NCBI RefSeq assembly: GCF_030930995.1
Contig: NZ_CP133217.1
Location: 2,842,001-2,906,000 of the forward strand
Origin: Thiothrix subterranea
GTDB lineage: Bacteria > Pseudomonadota > Gammaproteobacteria > Thiotrichales > Thiotrichaceae
Direction: 5' to 3'
Length of the DNA: 64,000 nucleotides
Shown: positions 55,416-63,996 of the stretch, piece by piece
Numbering within the stretch: position 1 is the stretch's first letter
Layout: every line of letters begins with the position of its first letter
Translations under genes and position numbers: made by a program
The notes under the pieces: model-generated
The model's input: the letters and a program-made list of their open reading frames with translations, nothing else
Database searches by the model: none
Told to the model about the DNA's origin: nothing

Positions 55416-56250
55416 AATCCTACACCGCACCTACTACAACTTCCCCGGCATTGTGCGCCTTGAACCGCACACCTTACGCTTACGCCCCCGCGAAGGCTAC
55501 GAATTGCGCATCGAATCCTCCAGCTTAAACATCACACCTGCCGCCACCCTGCGCTGGCATCGTGACGTGGAAGACAATTCGGTCGCCATTGCCACGTTCA
55601 AAACCCCGACCACGCAACTGGTGATCGAAAGCACGATTATCATCCAGCAATACAACGAAGCCCCGCTGGATTTTCTGGTCGCCGATTACGCCACCTATTA
55701 CCCGTTTGCCTACCTGCCGGATGATCAAGCGGTCTTAGCCCCCTACCGACAGGCAGGCGATCCACCCAGTGCTTTGCTGGAACACTGGGTAGCAAGCCTC
55801 TGGCAACCGGGCGAAAAAATCCAAACATACAGCTTGCTGCAACGCCTTGCCGAACGCATCCAGCAAACCTTGAAGTATCAATTACGTGAAGAGCCGGGCG
55901 TGCAATCCGTGAACGACACGCTCACCCGTGGCACAGGGTCGTGCCGTGACTCGGCGTATTTGTTCATGGAAACGGCACGGCGTTTAGGTTTCGCCGCCCG
56001 TTTTGTCAGTGGTTATCTGCACACGCAACTTGCCCCGACCGACTACGGCGCAACCCATGCTTGGGCAGAAGTGTTCCTCCCCGGTGCAGGCTGGAAAGGA
56101 TTTGACCCCACCATCGGCACGATCGTCGGGACAGACCACATTGCCGTCGCCGTCGCCCGTCAACCCGAATCCGTACCACCCGTGGCAGGCGCATTCATCG
56201 GGCCTGCGGGCGCAACGCTGACGGTAGGTGTTTGGGTAACAGAAATATGA
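55402..56250 (+). CDS. transglutaminase-like protein with Bact_transglu_N domain
   Basis: A 282-residue protein of the bacterial transglutaminase-like superfamily, of a different subtype from the one at 40481: it begins with the Bact_transglu_N domain ([33 protein letters not shown]). The triad is in [36 protein letters not shown] and [11 protein letters not shown]. No signal peptide. The start overlaps the phosphoketolase stop by 14 nt. Its last 91 nt overlap the convergent 1400-residue gene, and its tail ([18 protein letters not shown]) is a normal family end, so both genes seem genuine. Role unknown; often next to alpha-E or circularly permuted ATP-grasp genes, which are absent here. Confidence 0.92.
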   Translation: MQRYKILHRTYYNFPGIVRLEPHTLRLRPREGYELRIESSSLNITPAATLRWHRDVEDNSVAIATFKTPTTQLVIESTIIIQQYNEAPLDFLVADYATYYPFAYLPDDQAVLAPYRQAGDPPSALLEHWVASLWQPGEKIQTYSLLQRLAERIQQTLKYQLREEPGVQSVNDTLTRGTGSCRDSAYLFMETARRLGFAARFVSGYLHTQLAPTDYGATHAWAEVFLPGAGWKGFDPTIGTIVGTDHIAVAVARQPESVPPVAGAFIGPAGATLTVGVWVTEI

Positions 56251-59200
56251 GGCTGCCACAAACCGCCGTGATTAATGGCAGTCCAGCCCCACCGCAACCA
56301 CCCCAGCAAGGCGACAGCTAACCACAACGCCCAAGCCAACATTAGCAAGCGGTAATACAAAATCGGCACACTGATCACGCCTGCCTGTGGCAATAACCCT
56401 GCTACGCGATCTTGATACCATTGCAATTGCTGCGCCCATGAACCGTTGCCAGTGATTTGCATATCCGGCGACCCCAGCAAGCCATTGGCAACCGCCCCCA
56501 CCAAAGTCGCTAACGCCACCAGGGTCAAGCCTGCCAAACCCACTTGCATCAGATTAAATTGCCAGTACGGTCGCGCCCAGTCAGCGCGTGACACTTTGCT
56601 ACGCAACGCCAAAGCAATCAGCCAAAACGCCATTAACACCATTAAAAACGGCGTGCTTTGGCTCAAACCAATGCCCAGCAAGAACCATTGCCAGCTTTTC
56701 AACGGGGTGATTTTTGAACGCCCCAACACCAGCGCAAACACCAGCAACACCACTAACATGCCCCAGAACAGCACCGCAGGGCCTAACAAAGGCCCATGCG
56801 TCCACAATACCCAACGGTCTTGCGGCACTTGCAAGCGTGACTCGCTATTAACACTCGGCAAACCCAAATCCACCGCCGGGAAGGTGTAATGCAAAGGCAA
56901 TGCGCCGTTTTCCTGCCATTCCAACACCGCTTCTTGTTTGCGCGGCAATAACGGCAAGATAACCTTGCCCGCTTGCTGTTGAATCGCTTGTTTCGTGCCA
57001 TCAATCGTCAAGCTTTGCACCACCGCGTCTTCCGGCAAGCTAATGCTGTGTTGCGAACCCCGGCTGCTGTGTAAATTCAGGCGCAAGCTGACATCACGGG
57101 CGCGTTTACCAATCTCGACCTGCATCTGGCTGGCAAGCAGCGTCACGGTTTGTCCGGCAGTGCCTTGCGGACGGTTAATCGCCAACGTCAAGGTTTCGCC
57201 TGCCCACGGCTTCCACAATAAGGTGCCTTGCGCGTCGGCTTCTTCATAAGCATTGGCTGGCAAACCGGTGGCATCGACGTGCCATACGGGGCTGGCAGCA
57301 ATGCGCCATTCTTCCAACCAAGCGTTGTTTTGACTGGCGGTAAGCTGCAATTCTGTTTTTTGCGGCAGACGCGAAGTCCATTCCAGCGTGTTTTGCTGCG
57401 GTTTGAGATTGATTTGCAGCGCCTGATCTTTGAGGGTGAATTGCTCACTCAACGGTTGTTCACCCGCCAGTAACGGAATCGCCAAGCTGATCGGCGCGGC
57501 ACTGTCAGACACGCGGCTGACGGTAGTAGTAACATACCAATCCAGCCCCAAATCCAAGCGCCGCGAAATTTTGACAAACGCGGGCAAGGTTGGCATGTCT
57601 TGCACGGTGTTATCGCTGCTGGCGGTGGTGCGGTTAAGCTGAAGCTGGGCTTCGGGTACACCGTTGTCGCGGATACCGTCCACCTGCCAGCCCTCGCCTT
57701 GCCAGGTCACACGATGTGGTTTGAGCGGCAAAGGCAACGCGATGCTGCTGCGCGTAGGGATGCCGCCTTGCAAGACCACCTCGTGCTGACCTTGCGCCAA
57801 CACCACCCACAATTGTTGCTCAGCATCACGGCGTAAGGCTTGCGTGGGTTGCGCATCCACCAATACGGTTTGTGGCAACCAAGTGCTTTGACTGCCCGGC
57901 AATGGCACGGCAACAGCGGTAGCCGTGTGTACCCGCAGCCGGATTTGCAAGCCATCATTCCCCACATTCAGGTACATTTGCTCGATTTGCGCACAGTTCG
58001 GCAAACACTCCGGCGCACGCAGCAAACGTTCCTGTAAGGTTTCCAGTAGGCTGGGGTCAGGGGTATTGCTGGCGGGTGCAACGGGCATGGCGGCAACAGC
58101 AGGCGTTTCTGCCAAGGCAATTTGCGGCAGTGTTACTATTACCCACGGTACGGTCATCGCCAGTAACAACGCCAAGGATAAACCGCGTTTGACGGATTGT
58201 GTCGCTTGCCACAACGCCACCAATTTGCCGGAAACCAGCGCCAAACGTGCCGCCAAAATCAGCATAATCATCACCCCCAACACTTTGAGCAGCGAATGTG
58301 CCAGCGGCGAAATCAGCCACAAGCCCATGCGTTCGTCGGGTTGAATCACCCCTGACCATTCCAGACGCACCTGATTCCATTGCCATGTGGGTAAACCGGG
58401 GCCGGTTTGAATCATGCTGTTCGGGTCGATTTCACGCAGATTGACCTGCTGTTTGGCGGGTCGTGCCTCAGGATACGCGCCGATGTTTGCCAAACTATTC
58501 ATTTTCTCACGCGCATAATTCTCAGATTTCATCATGGGAGCAGGTGCTGGCGCGTCAGGCATGGCGGCTTGGTCTGCAAACCTTACCATCTCCTTCTCAG
58601 CGGCGGGTGCGGCGGCTGAGGTATAGACCACGCCATTCATGCCACCACTGGTGCTGTATTCCAACTGCGGGTACAGCGCCAAACGCACCGTATCAATGGT
58701 GTAAGGCAAAATCACCAGCACCAATCCCAGCAAGCTCAACCAGCGGTAACGCCCCAACCAGCGTTGAATCGCCCCTTCCGGCACGGAACGCAGCAAGGCC
58801 GTGACCGCCAATAGATTCAACCACAACAAGCGCGGCGCATCCGGCTGATGCCAAGTCAGCAACAAGGCAAACCCTGCCACTGCGCCCCATTGCCAGCCGA
58901 ATAAATAGCCGGTTGCCACCGTGGTCAGCAATACCAGAAACAAATCCAACAAGCTCCATTGCTGCAACCACGTCATCGGCAAATTGTCCGTGCCACTCGC
59001 CGCAAACAGCAACCAACCGGGCGGCAAGTGCAAGGTAGTGCTGACTTGCTGCAATTCCTGTTGCCAACCGCTGACCGGCGGGCTGGAACGTGCGGCGACG
59101 TAACGGCTATCGGCTTCGAGTGCCAGATTGCGCTGGCGGACTTCCACGCCAGCGGCTTGATCGGCGGCTTGTTGGGTAATCAATTGCGGTGTGCCGTCAA

Positions 59201-60362
59201 TGCTGACTCTGCCGAGGTGAATATCGGGCAGCACTTCCAACCGTGATTGTTGCGCCAGCGTTCCCGTCAACTGGTCTTGCAGGGTGTAACCGTTGCCGTC
59301 GAAATCCAGCCACAGTTGGCGGGTTAAATTGAGTTGTGCGGGGCTATCTGCCATGCCGCGATGTTGTTCTGCCAAGGCCATTTTGCTGCCACTGGTGAGC
59401 AAATAGGCAGGCAAACTTGCCCAAGTATCCGGCAAGCGGGTTTGGCTGGGGTCAACGCTATTCACGCCTTCGACCTGCACTTGGCGCATGGTCGGGTCGG
59501 CTTCAAATACCCAAACTTCTTCGCTAGGCCAAGGGGTGCTGCTCACGGGCAAGGCTAATTCGGTGACATTGGTGAGGGCGCGTCCGGTAAGTTTGAGCGT
59601 CCATTCGCCGGGGCGCAGTTGCACTTGCAGCTTGCCATCCTGACCCATGCGCGTGGGTAAGGGGCTATCGAGGTGCAGCGGGATAAAACCGTCCAGCAAG
59701 ACGGGGGTGAATTCGGCGTAGCGTTGCTTGCCTGCGACGCGCAATTGGATGCGGGTAGTGACTTCGAGCGGGTGAGAATCCAACACTTTGCGGAATACTT
59801 GCACTTCAAGGTTGTCTTCGCTGGCTTCTTGGTTGGTTTGGCTGAGCCATAAACTGCCAGCGGCGTTGAATTCGGGGGTGGCGATGTTTGCACCATTGAC
59901 GCTGAGTTGCACCAAGCCGCTGGTCGGGGCAACGAAGAGCGCTTCGGGGAGTTTATCCCAGACGAATTGCCCGCTAAGATCGTGGCTGCCGGAGGGGAGG
60001 GTAACAACCGGATAGCCGTCTTTTTCCAGCACTGCCAAGGGGGTGTTGGTGCTGTTTTGCACTTGCTGCGGCCAGTGTTGCGCATCACCGGGGAGACGGA
60101 TTTGGGTTTCACCGTAGATTTCCCAATGTTGGGTGAACGTGCCGCCGGTGGTGGTGAGCTGCAAATCTAAGCGCCCCGGCCAAGCGCATTGGCGTTCTTC
60201 GGCGTTGAAGAGGTAGGGGCATTGCAAGTCTTTTTGCCCATCCAACACCCAGCCTATCCACGGTTTGAGCGGTTCGGGGACGTTTTCGGGGGCAAGCGGG
60301 TTGGCGTGTGCGGTGGTGAGCAGGAATAGCCAGAGGGAGAGGAGGCGCAGAAAATGTAACAT
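56160..60362 (-). CDS. unrecognised 1400-residue exported membrane protein
   Basis: I do not recognise this protein. It has a signal peptide (MLHFLRLLSLWLFLLTTAHA), then a large periplasmic part of beta-rich domains with Trp-rich turns (LDGQKDLQCPYLFNAEERQC, LPGDAQHWPQQVQNS). A cluster of membrane segments lies about residues 475-560, a single one about 690-715, and a group of several at the C-terminus about 1220-1370, with a second beta-rich region (about 780-1190) between. The last 91 nt overlap the convergent transglutaminase gene. An envelope role, such as a scaffold or transport component, is inferred from topology only. A short Shine-Dalgarno-like AAGGCA precedes the ATG. Confidence 0.75.
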   Translation of the reverse strand: MLHFLRLLSLWLFLLTTAHANPLAPENVPEPLKPWIGWVLDGQKDLQCPYLFNAEERQCAWPGRLDLQLTTTGGTFTQHWEIYGETQIRLPGDAQHWPQQVQNSTNTPLAVLEKDGYPVVTLPSGSHDLSGQFVWDKLPEALFVAPTSGLVQLSVNGANIATPEFNAAGSLWLSQTNQEASEDNLEVQVFRKVLDSHPLEVTTRIQLRVAGKQRYAEFTPVLLDGFIPLHLDSPLPTRMGQDGKLQVQLRPGEWTLKLTGRALTNVTELALPVSSTPWPSEEVWVFEADPTMRQVQVEGVNSVDPSQTRLPDTWASLPAYLLTSGSKMALAEQHRGMADSPAQLNLTRQLWLDFDGNGYTLQDQLTGTLAQQSRLEVLPDIHLGRVSIDGTPQLITQQAADQAAGVEVRQRNLALEADSRYVAARSSPPVSGWQQELQQVSTTLHLPPGWLLFAASGTDNLPMTWLQQWSLLDLFLVLLTTVATGYLFGWQWGAVAGFALLLTWHQPDAPRLLWLNLLAVTALLRSVPEGAIQRWLGRYRWLSLLGLVLVILPYTIDTVRLALYPQLEYSTSGGMNGVVYTSAAAPAAEKEMVRFADQAAMPDAPAPAPMMKSENYAREKMNSLANIGAYPEARPAKQQVNLREIDPNSMIQTGPGLPTWQWNQVRLEWSGVIQPDERMGLWLISPLAHSLLKVLGVMIMLILAARLALVSGKLVALWQATQSVKRGLSLALLLAMTVPWVIVTLPQIALAETPAVAAMPVAPASNTPDPSLLETLQERLLRAPECLPNCAQIEQMYLNVGNDGLQIRLRVHTATAVAVPLPGSQSTWLPQTVLVDAQPTQALRRDAEQQLWVVLAQGQHEVVLQGGIPTRSSIALPLPLKPHRVTWQGEGWQVDGIRDNGVPEAQLQLNRTTASSDNTVQDMPTLPAFVKISRRLDLGLDWYVTTTVSRVSDSAAPISLAIPLLAGEQPLSEQFTLKDQALQINLKPQQNTLEWTSRLPQKTELQLTASQNNAWLEEWRIAASPVWHVDATGLPANAYEEADAQGTLLWKPWAGETLTLAINRPQGTAGQTVTLLASQMQVEIGKRARDVSLRLNLHSSRGSQHSISLPEDAVVQSLTIDGTKQAIQQQAGKVILPLLPRKQEAVLEWQENGALPLHYTFPAVDLGLPSVNSESRLQVPQDRWVLWTHGPLLGPAVLFWGMLVVLLVFALVLGRSKITPLKSWQWFLLGIGLSQSTPFLMVLMAFWLIALALRSKVSRADWARPYWQFNLMQVGLAGLTLVALATLVGAVANGLLGSPDMQITGNGSWAQQLQWYQDRVAGLLPQAGVISVPILYYRLLMLAWALWLAVALLGWLRWGWTAINHGGLWQPHISVTQTPTVSVAPAGPMNAPATGGTDSG

Positions 60363-60438
60363 GGCAGTGCCTTTGGATTTTTATTGTTTTGAATTATACC
60401 CATATCATTTTAATTTCACCACATCTGCGCATCATCAC

Positions 60439-60507
60439 AAGAGGGCGACCAGCCGGTCGCCCCTACGAAATCATCCCCTGTAGGGGCGACCGGCTGGTCG
60501 CCCTCTT
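60439..60507. repeat. palindromic repeat, copy B
   Basis: Perfect 28-nt inverted repeat: arms 60439-60466 and 60480-60507, loop 13 nt. The arms share the ends AAGAGGGCG and CGCCCCTAC with copy A at 49035 while the cores differ. It lies in the gap upstream of the 1400-residue gene and downstream of the SUMF1-like gene. Confidence 0.9.
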
Positions 60508-60529
60508 CGCTCACCCGATAATGACAAAT

Positions 60530-60558
60530 TTGCCCGCTCTCCGCTCTGACGCGGGCAA
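60530..60558 (-). terminator. possible terminator of the SUMF1-like gene
   Basis: TTGCCCGC (60530-60537) pairs with GCGGGCAA (60551-60558). On the minus strand it is followed by ATTTGTCATT, a short T-containing tract only, so the call is tentative. Confidence 0.4.
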
Positions 60559-60612
60559 GCGTGACAGGACGCCGCGATAGACCTTAGCAGTGCCGTCCGC
60601 TCACGTCTTCAC

Positions 60613-61461
60613 TTAGAGGCGCTTCGCACCCTGATGGGTTAACTGTAGATCAAGACCTATGGCAAGCCGAAAGCCTAAGAGAGCGCGACGGTCATTACGA
60701 GAGAACTTGTGACGGGAGGCAGAACGCGCAAATCCGCCGTTGGAGCCCCACGAACCACCACGAACGACTTGCAGAACGCCCGCTTCTTGGTCGTCTCTGG
60801 CAACACCTTTCGAGTTTGAGATGACATCTTTACTCAAAAGATCTCGCCACGTATCTTCGCACCATTCCCATACGTTGCCATGCATTTCGTACAAGCCCCA
60901 AGCGTTGCAGGGGTAGGTTTTAACATCCTTGGTTTCCCCCTTAATGTCAGAATCGTCCCACTTGCCTGAGTAGTTCACTTTTTCGAGTGTTAAATCTTGC
61001 TTGTCACCGAAGTTGAACGGGGTTTTTGTTCCAGCACGGCAGGCGTATTCCCATTCGGCCTCCCACGGCAAGCGCACGCTTAAATCGGAGTGGATTTGGT
61101 TAAGTTTGTCGATGAAGGCATGGCTATCCTCCCAACTTACGGTTTCGACAGGGCGTTTGTCACTTTTAAAGTGGCTGGGATTTTCACCCATAGTGATTTG
61201 CCACAGGGCTTGGGTGACGGTAGTTTCGGCGAGCCAAAAACCTTGATTGATAGTAACTTTGTGTAAATCTTCGTCGCTATCGCGACCTTCTTCAGCTTCA
61301 GGAGACCCCATCATGAACGTGCCAGGTTGAATCCAGCGGAAGGCATGGCGCACGTTTTTGTAGGTGAAAGCTTGCCATAGGCCGTAGCGGTCTTCGCCCC
61401 AATCAGATGCCCAAGCGTAAGGAAAAACAGGGGGAGAGAGATGGTTGCGGTAGGCACTCAC
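60613..61461 (-). CDS. SUMF1/formylglycine-generating-enzyme-like protein (probably not a true FGE)
   Basis: A 282-residue protein with the FGE-sulfatase fold. Signatures are WIQPGTFMMGSPEAEEGRDS, ETTVTQALWQITMGENPSHF, RPVETVSWEDSHAFIDKLNQ, LPWEAEWEYACRAGTKTPF, MHGNVWEWCEDTWRD and VVRGGSWGSNGGFARSASRH. The segment after RGGSW has no Cys, whereas true formylglycine-generating enzymes carry the catalytic Cys there, so it may be a structural or ligand-binding relative. No signal peptide. The start is GTG 61461, which lies 3 nt after the stop of the interrupted PIN gene upstream, so it may once have been co-transcribed with it. Confidence 0.88.
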   Translation of the reverse strand: MSAYRNHLSPPVFPYAWASDWGEDRYGLWQAFTYKNVRHAFRWIQPGTFMMGSPEAEEGRDSDEDLHKVTINQGFWLAETTVTQALWQITMGENPSHFKSDKRPVETVSWEDSHAFIDKLNQIHSDLSVRLPWEAEWEYACRAGTKTPFNFGDKQDLTLEKVNYSGKWDDSDIKGETKDVKTYPCNAWGLYEMHGNVWEWCEDTWRDLLSKDVISNSKGVARDDQEAGVLQVVRGGSWGSNGGFARSASRHKFSRNDRRALLGFRLAIGLDLQLTHQGAKRL

Positions 61462-61650
61462 CAGCTATTCCCTGACCAATTGCAATGCTTCCTGCAACAC
61501 AGCGTCTGACAAGAAAATACCAGCTTGTTGAATAGCCAGTAAGCCAGAGCGGATTTCACCCACATGCCCATGATCTTTTGCCCAGATCAGCATACCGACG
61601 CTGCCGATGGTGTTAAGTTTGTTGAAAATGGCAACTTTGCGGGCGCGGCG

Positions 61651-63056
61651 GGGTGTGACCGGAAGTGATGCCCGGACACATTAAGCAGCCTTGCAGGCGG
61701 AAAAGTTCTGCCAATATTCATTCCATCCGCCATTCAGGCGGGTCACGCGAAGGGCGAGCATGGGATCGACATTCTCTGCTGCCCACCAAGCTCCCGGCTT
61801 TTTCAGGCGTGCTTGTACGACAAAGCGGTGAGCACTTTCAATTTCGCCGGAGCCGATCGGGCGTCCCTGCCGGATAGCCCCGGCATAATCCACTTGCTCA
61901 CGTCGGTTATTGAGGTAGCGGTAAGCTTTCCTGACGGGAGCTTGCGCATCCGCTGTGGCGGGGGCTTCCAGATGCGGCAACAGGGCTTCCAGTACCTTGG
62001 CAGAACGGTTGGCTTTCAATTCCGCTTGCCGCTGCTCCAGCCATGCGTCGGTGTCAGAGGAGCAGGAGGCGGCGGCTTCCGCGAGGTATTCGCTCAGATG
62101 GTAAAAATCCACCAGATAAGCGCCCTGACTGCCAAAACAGTGCTCTATCTGGTCGGCAATCCAGACTGCCCCGTCGCCGACGCCATGAATGTCCGTTGCC
62201 CGTTCAAAGCCTGCCTGACAGGCACAATGGTACAGGTGTTGTCCGGCCTGTTCCGTGCCGCCGCTAAAGGTTCCGCCATAAAAGCGGCGGGTGCTCCCAA
62301 TTCGCGGGCAATGCACAGCTTTAATTCCTGCCAATTCAGGGTTTTACCTTTGCGGCGGTCAGCCGCTTCCGGGCGCTCGTCACAATGGGAAGACCATGCC
62401 GCCATCCATTTCCACCAGCACACAGGCTTTTCCCGGACTTTCAGACCGGGCTGTTTCCAGTACCGTATTGTCCAGCATCAGACGTCCATGACGTTCCGTC
62501 GTCTGCCGGATCGTTTCCGGGGGCAAGCTGATGCCATAATGTTCCTGAAGTTTTTCACTCACCTGCCGGAAAGGATGATCCGCCCCAAAATCCGTGACCA
62601 CCCGTTGCAGCGGCGCGGATACTCCCCGGCAACGCACCGCCGCACTGGCGGAAAAAGGCCGTTGCAGGCACGAACCTTGGCGAAACAACCGTTCGTTTAC
62701 TTCAATCTGTCCGTAGGTACTGTGCCAGTAGAGTTTTTTTGACCCATAGGACGCCAACCCGCTGCTTGTCGGCCTTGATCGGCGGCGGCTGCTTCATGCT
62801 GTTGTGCCCAGCCGGACAGCGCATCGTGTCCCAGTTGGCGCAGGATTTCGATTATCTGCCGTTCTGCTTCATCGGCGCGTTTCAAGTCGTCACTGTTGGA
62901 TTCCATAATCGTTAGGATCGATTCAATCCGTTCCTGAAGCGCGGGATGACGGGCAAGGCGTTGGGCGAGCTGCGTTGACTTGTCTAAAATGGGGGGGACT
63001 CCGTTAATGGAAATATTTACCGGATATTAGACCATGCATCACTTTCGGTCACACCC
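61651..63056 (-). mobile_element. ISKra4-type insertion sequence, 1406 bp
   Basis: The ends are inverted repeats of 21 bp with one mismatch, starting GGGTGTGACCG (61651-61671 and complement of 63036-63056). They are flanked by a perfect 9-bp direct repeat, GGCGCGGCG, at 61642-61650 and 63057-63065. Size, GGG ends and 9-bp duplication fit what I recall of the ISKra4 family, and the transposase remnants agree. The transposase frame is broken, so this copy is probably inactive unless helped in trans. Confidence 0.92.
61681..62906 (-). pseudogene. ISKra4-family transposase, frameshifted
   Basis: The protein is spread over different frames of the minus strand. The N-terminus starts at 62906 (LKRADEAERQIIEILRQLGH). 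The next part starts in another frame near 62757 (YGQIEVNERLFRQGSCLQRP and FRQVSEKLQEHYGISLPPET, to CVLVEMDGGMVF). Then RKGKTLNWQELKLCIAREL lies in a third segment (about 62390-62290). The rest, HGVGDGAVWIADQIEHCFGS and YLVDFYHLSEYLAEAAASC to the end (61681), returns to the second frame. At least three frame changes are needed, so programmed shifting alone is unlikely to explain them all. The DxE-type catalytic region seems otherwise intact. Confidence 0.85.
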
Positions 63057-63352
63057 GGCGCGGCGATCATCTATCAGTAAAAAATCAGCGTGCAAGTGCT
63101 TATAAAGCGACATGGCTTCCAGTTCGCCATCGCCTAAACCAGCAGGGGTGATGATTGTTTCACACAAGTCGATGGGAATCGTTTTACCCTGCAAGTAGTG
63201 ACGGAGCGCGTCGGCTTTGGGTTTTCCCGCTACCGTGCATTCGTTGAATACGGCAACAGGCACACGCACATCCTGAAAACGGATGTCCAGCCAATGCAAA
63301 CCATCACATACCGCCAGTGCAACCAGTGCGGAGGAGTCAGCCACAACCAGCA

Positions 63353-63607
63353 TCAGGATGCCTTTCTGAAAGCAGCGGCCTCGGCTGCCAGCTCACCCGG
63401 CTCATAATTGATCATGGCAATATTGTGCTGTTTACATTCAGCAATGAAGGTAAAACGGTCAACTCCCGCAAACTCACAAGCCGCACCAGCAGAGAGGCTA
63501 CCCGACTGGTACATGGTCAGGGCTGCATAGAGTTTGATACGCCGACCCAACTCTACGGGTGAAAATTCCATGCAGAATTGTTCAGGTACATCTAGCGTGA
63601 TTTGCAT
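63353..63607 (-). CDS. UPF0175-family protein, putative antitoxin of the PIN/DUF3368 pair
   Basis: An 84-residue small protein of the UPF0175 group, which usually sits directly before a DUF3368 PIN-like gene and is thought to be its antitoxin or regulator. Features are MQITLDVPEQF at the N-terminus, ELGRRIKLYAALTMYQSGSL, then the helix-turn-helix-like SAGAACEFAGVDRFTFIAEC and a tail with YEPGELAAEAAAF. TAGGAGCC precedes the ATG. Its stop overlaps the toxin start by 1 nt (TGATG). With the toxin disrupted, the gene has lost its partner here. The perfect TATAAT on this strand lies about 35 nt upstream. Confidence 0.88.
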   Translation of the reverse strand: MQITLDVPEQFCMEFSPVELGRRIKLYAALTMYQSGSLSAGAACEFAGVDRFTFIAECKQHNIAMINYEPGELAAEAAAFRKAS

Positions 63608-63638
63608 GAGTAGGCTCCTATCGTTAAATCATGGGTTT

Positions 63639-63656
63639 TATTATAGCGTTATAATA
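63639..63656. promoter_or_regulatory. divergent promoter/operator dyad between UPF0175 and BrnA-like genes
   Basis: TATTATA-N4-TATAATA palindrome. It holds a perfect TATAAT -10 on each strand (plus 63650-63655; minus 63645-63640). Neither has a good -35, so a regulator may be needed or may repress both genes. Confidence 0.55.
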
Positions 63657-63729
63657 CCGCCAAGGCTGCTTCCATTGCCACCTGCACCAGCGCATGTTTT
63701 ATAAGGATTTAATGATGGAGGGAGGTTTT

Positions 63730-63996
63730 ATGAAAACCGAGGCGGATAAGGAATGGGAATATCTGGTGAATATGCCGGATGAGGAAATCGACTTTAGTGA
63801 CATCCCCAACACAACAGCGGAGATGTGGAAAAATGCGGAAGTTGGCACGTTTTATCGCCCTGTGAAGAAGCAGGTTACGGTCAGGATTGATGCTGATATT
63901 TTGGCTTAGTTGCAATCTGATGGGGCTGGGTATCAAACTTGGTTGAATCAACTATTGCGGGAGGCAATGCTGCAATCACCCAAAAAAGCGGCATAA
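63730..63996 (+). pseudogene. BrnA-like antitoxin gene broken by an amber codon
   Basis: The frame codes for a BrnA-family antitoxin: DEEIDFSDIPNTTAEMWKNA, then GTFYRPVKKQVTVRIDADIL. A TAG at 63907-63909 stops it after 59 residues. The same frame stays open to TAA 63994-63996 and encodes the expected ribbon-helix-helix end, LQSDGAGYQTWLNQLLREAM, so one base change (for example TGG to TAG at the usual Trp) would restore it. GGAGG lies 8 nt before ATG 63730. BrnT, the toxin that usually precedes brnA, is not present upstream. A truncated functional protein is possible but would lack most of its DNA-binding domain. Confidence 0.85.

Larger units (their letters stand above)
61465..63353 (-). pseudogene. 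DUF3368/PIN-type toxin gene split by an insertion sequence
   Basis: The 5' part (63353-63057) codes for a PIN-like start, VVADSSALVALAVCDGLHWL with the acidic residues DGELEAM and LLIDDRRA. The 3' part (61650-61465) codes for ARKVAIFNKLNTIGSVGMLI followed by the typical DUF3368 end (SDAVLQEALQLVRE). Removing the element at 61651-63056 and one copy of the 9-bp duplication restores a perfect reading frame, DDRRARKVAIFN, giving a full-length protein of about 155 residues. So it is a recent interruption of a functional gene. The UPF0175 gene overlaps its start by 1 nt, the common antitoxin-toxin-like pair. Confidence 0.92.

Noticed and set aside
40481-56250. The two transglutaminase-like genes as a recent duplication
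   Set aside because: Their N-terminal domains and motif contexts differ, so they belong to different subtypes.
63907-63909. TAG in the BrnA-like gene read as pyrrolysine or programmed readthrough
   Set aside because: No sign of pyrrolysine genes and no readthrough context; a nonsense mutation is simpler.
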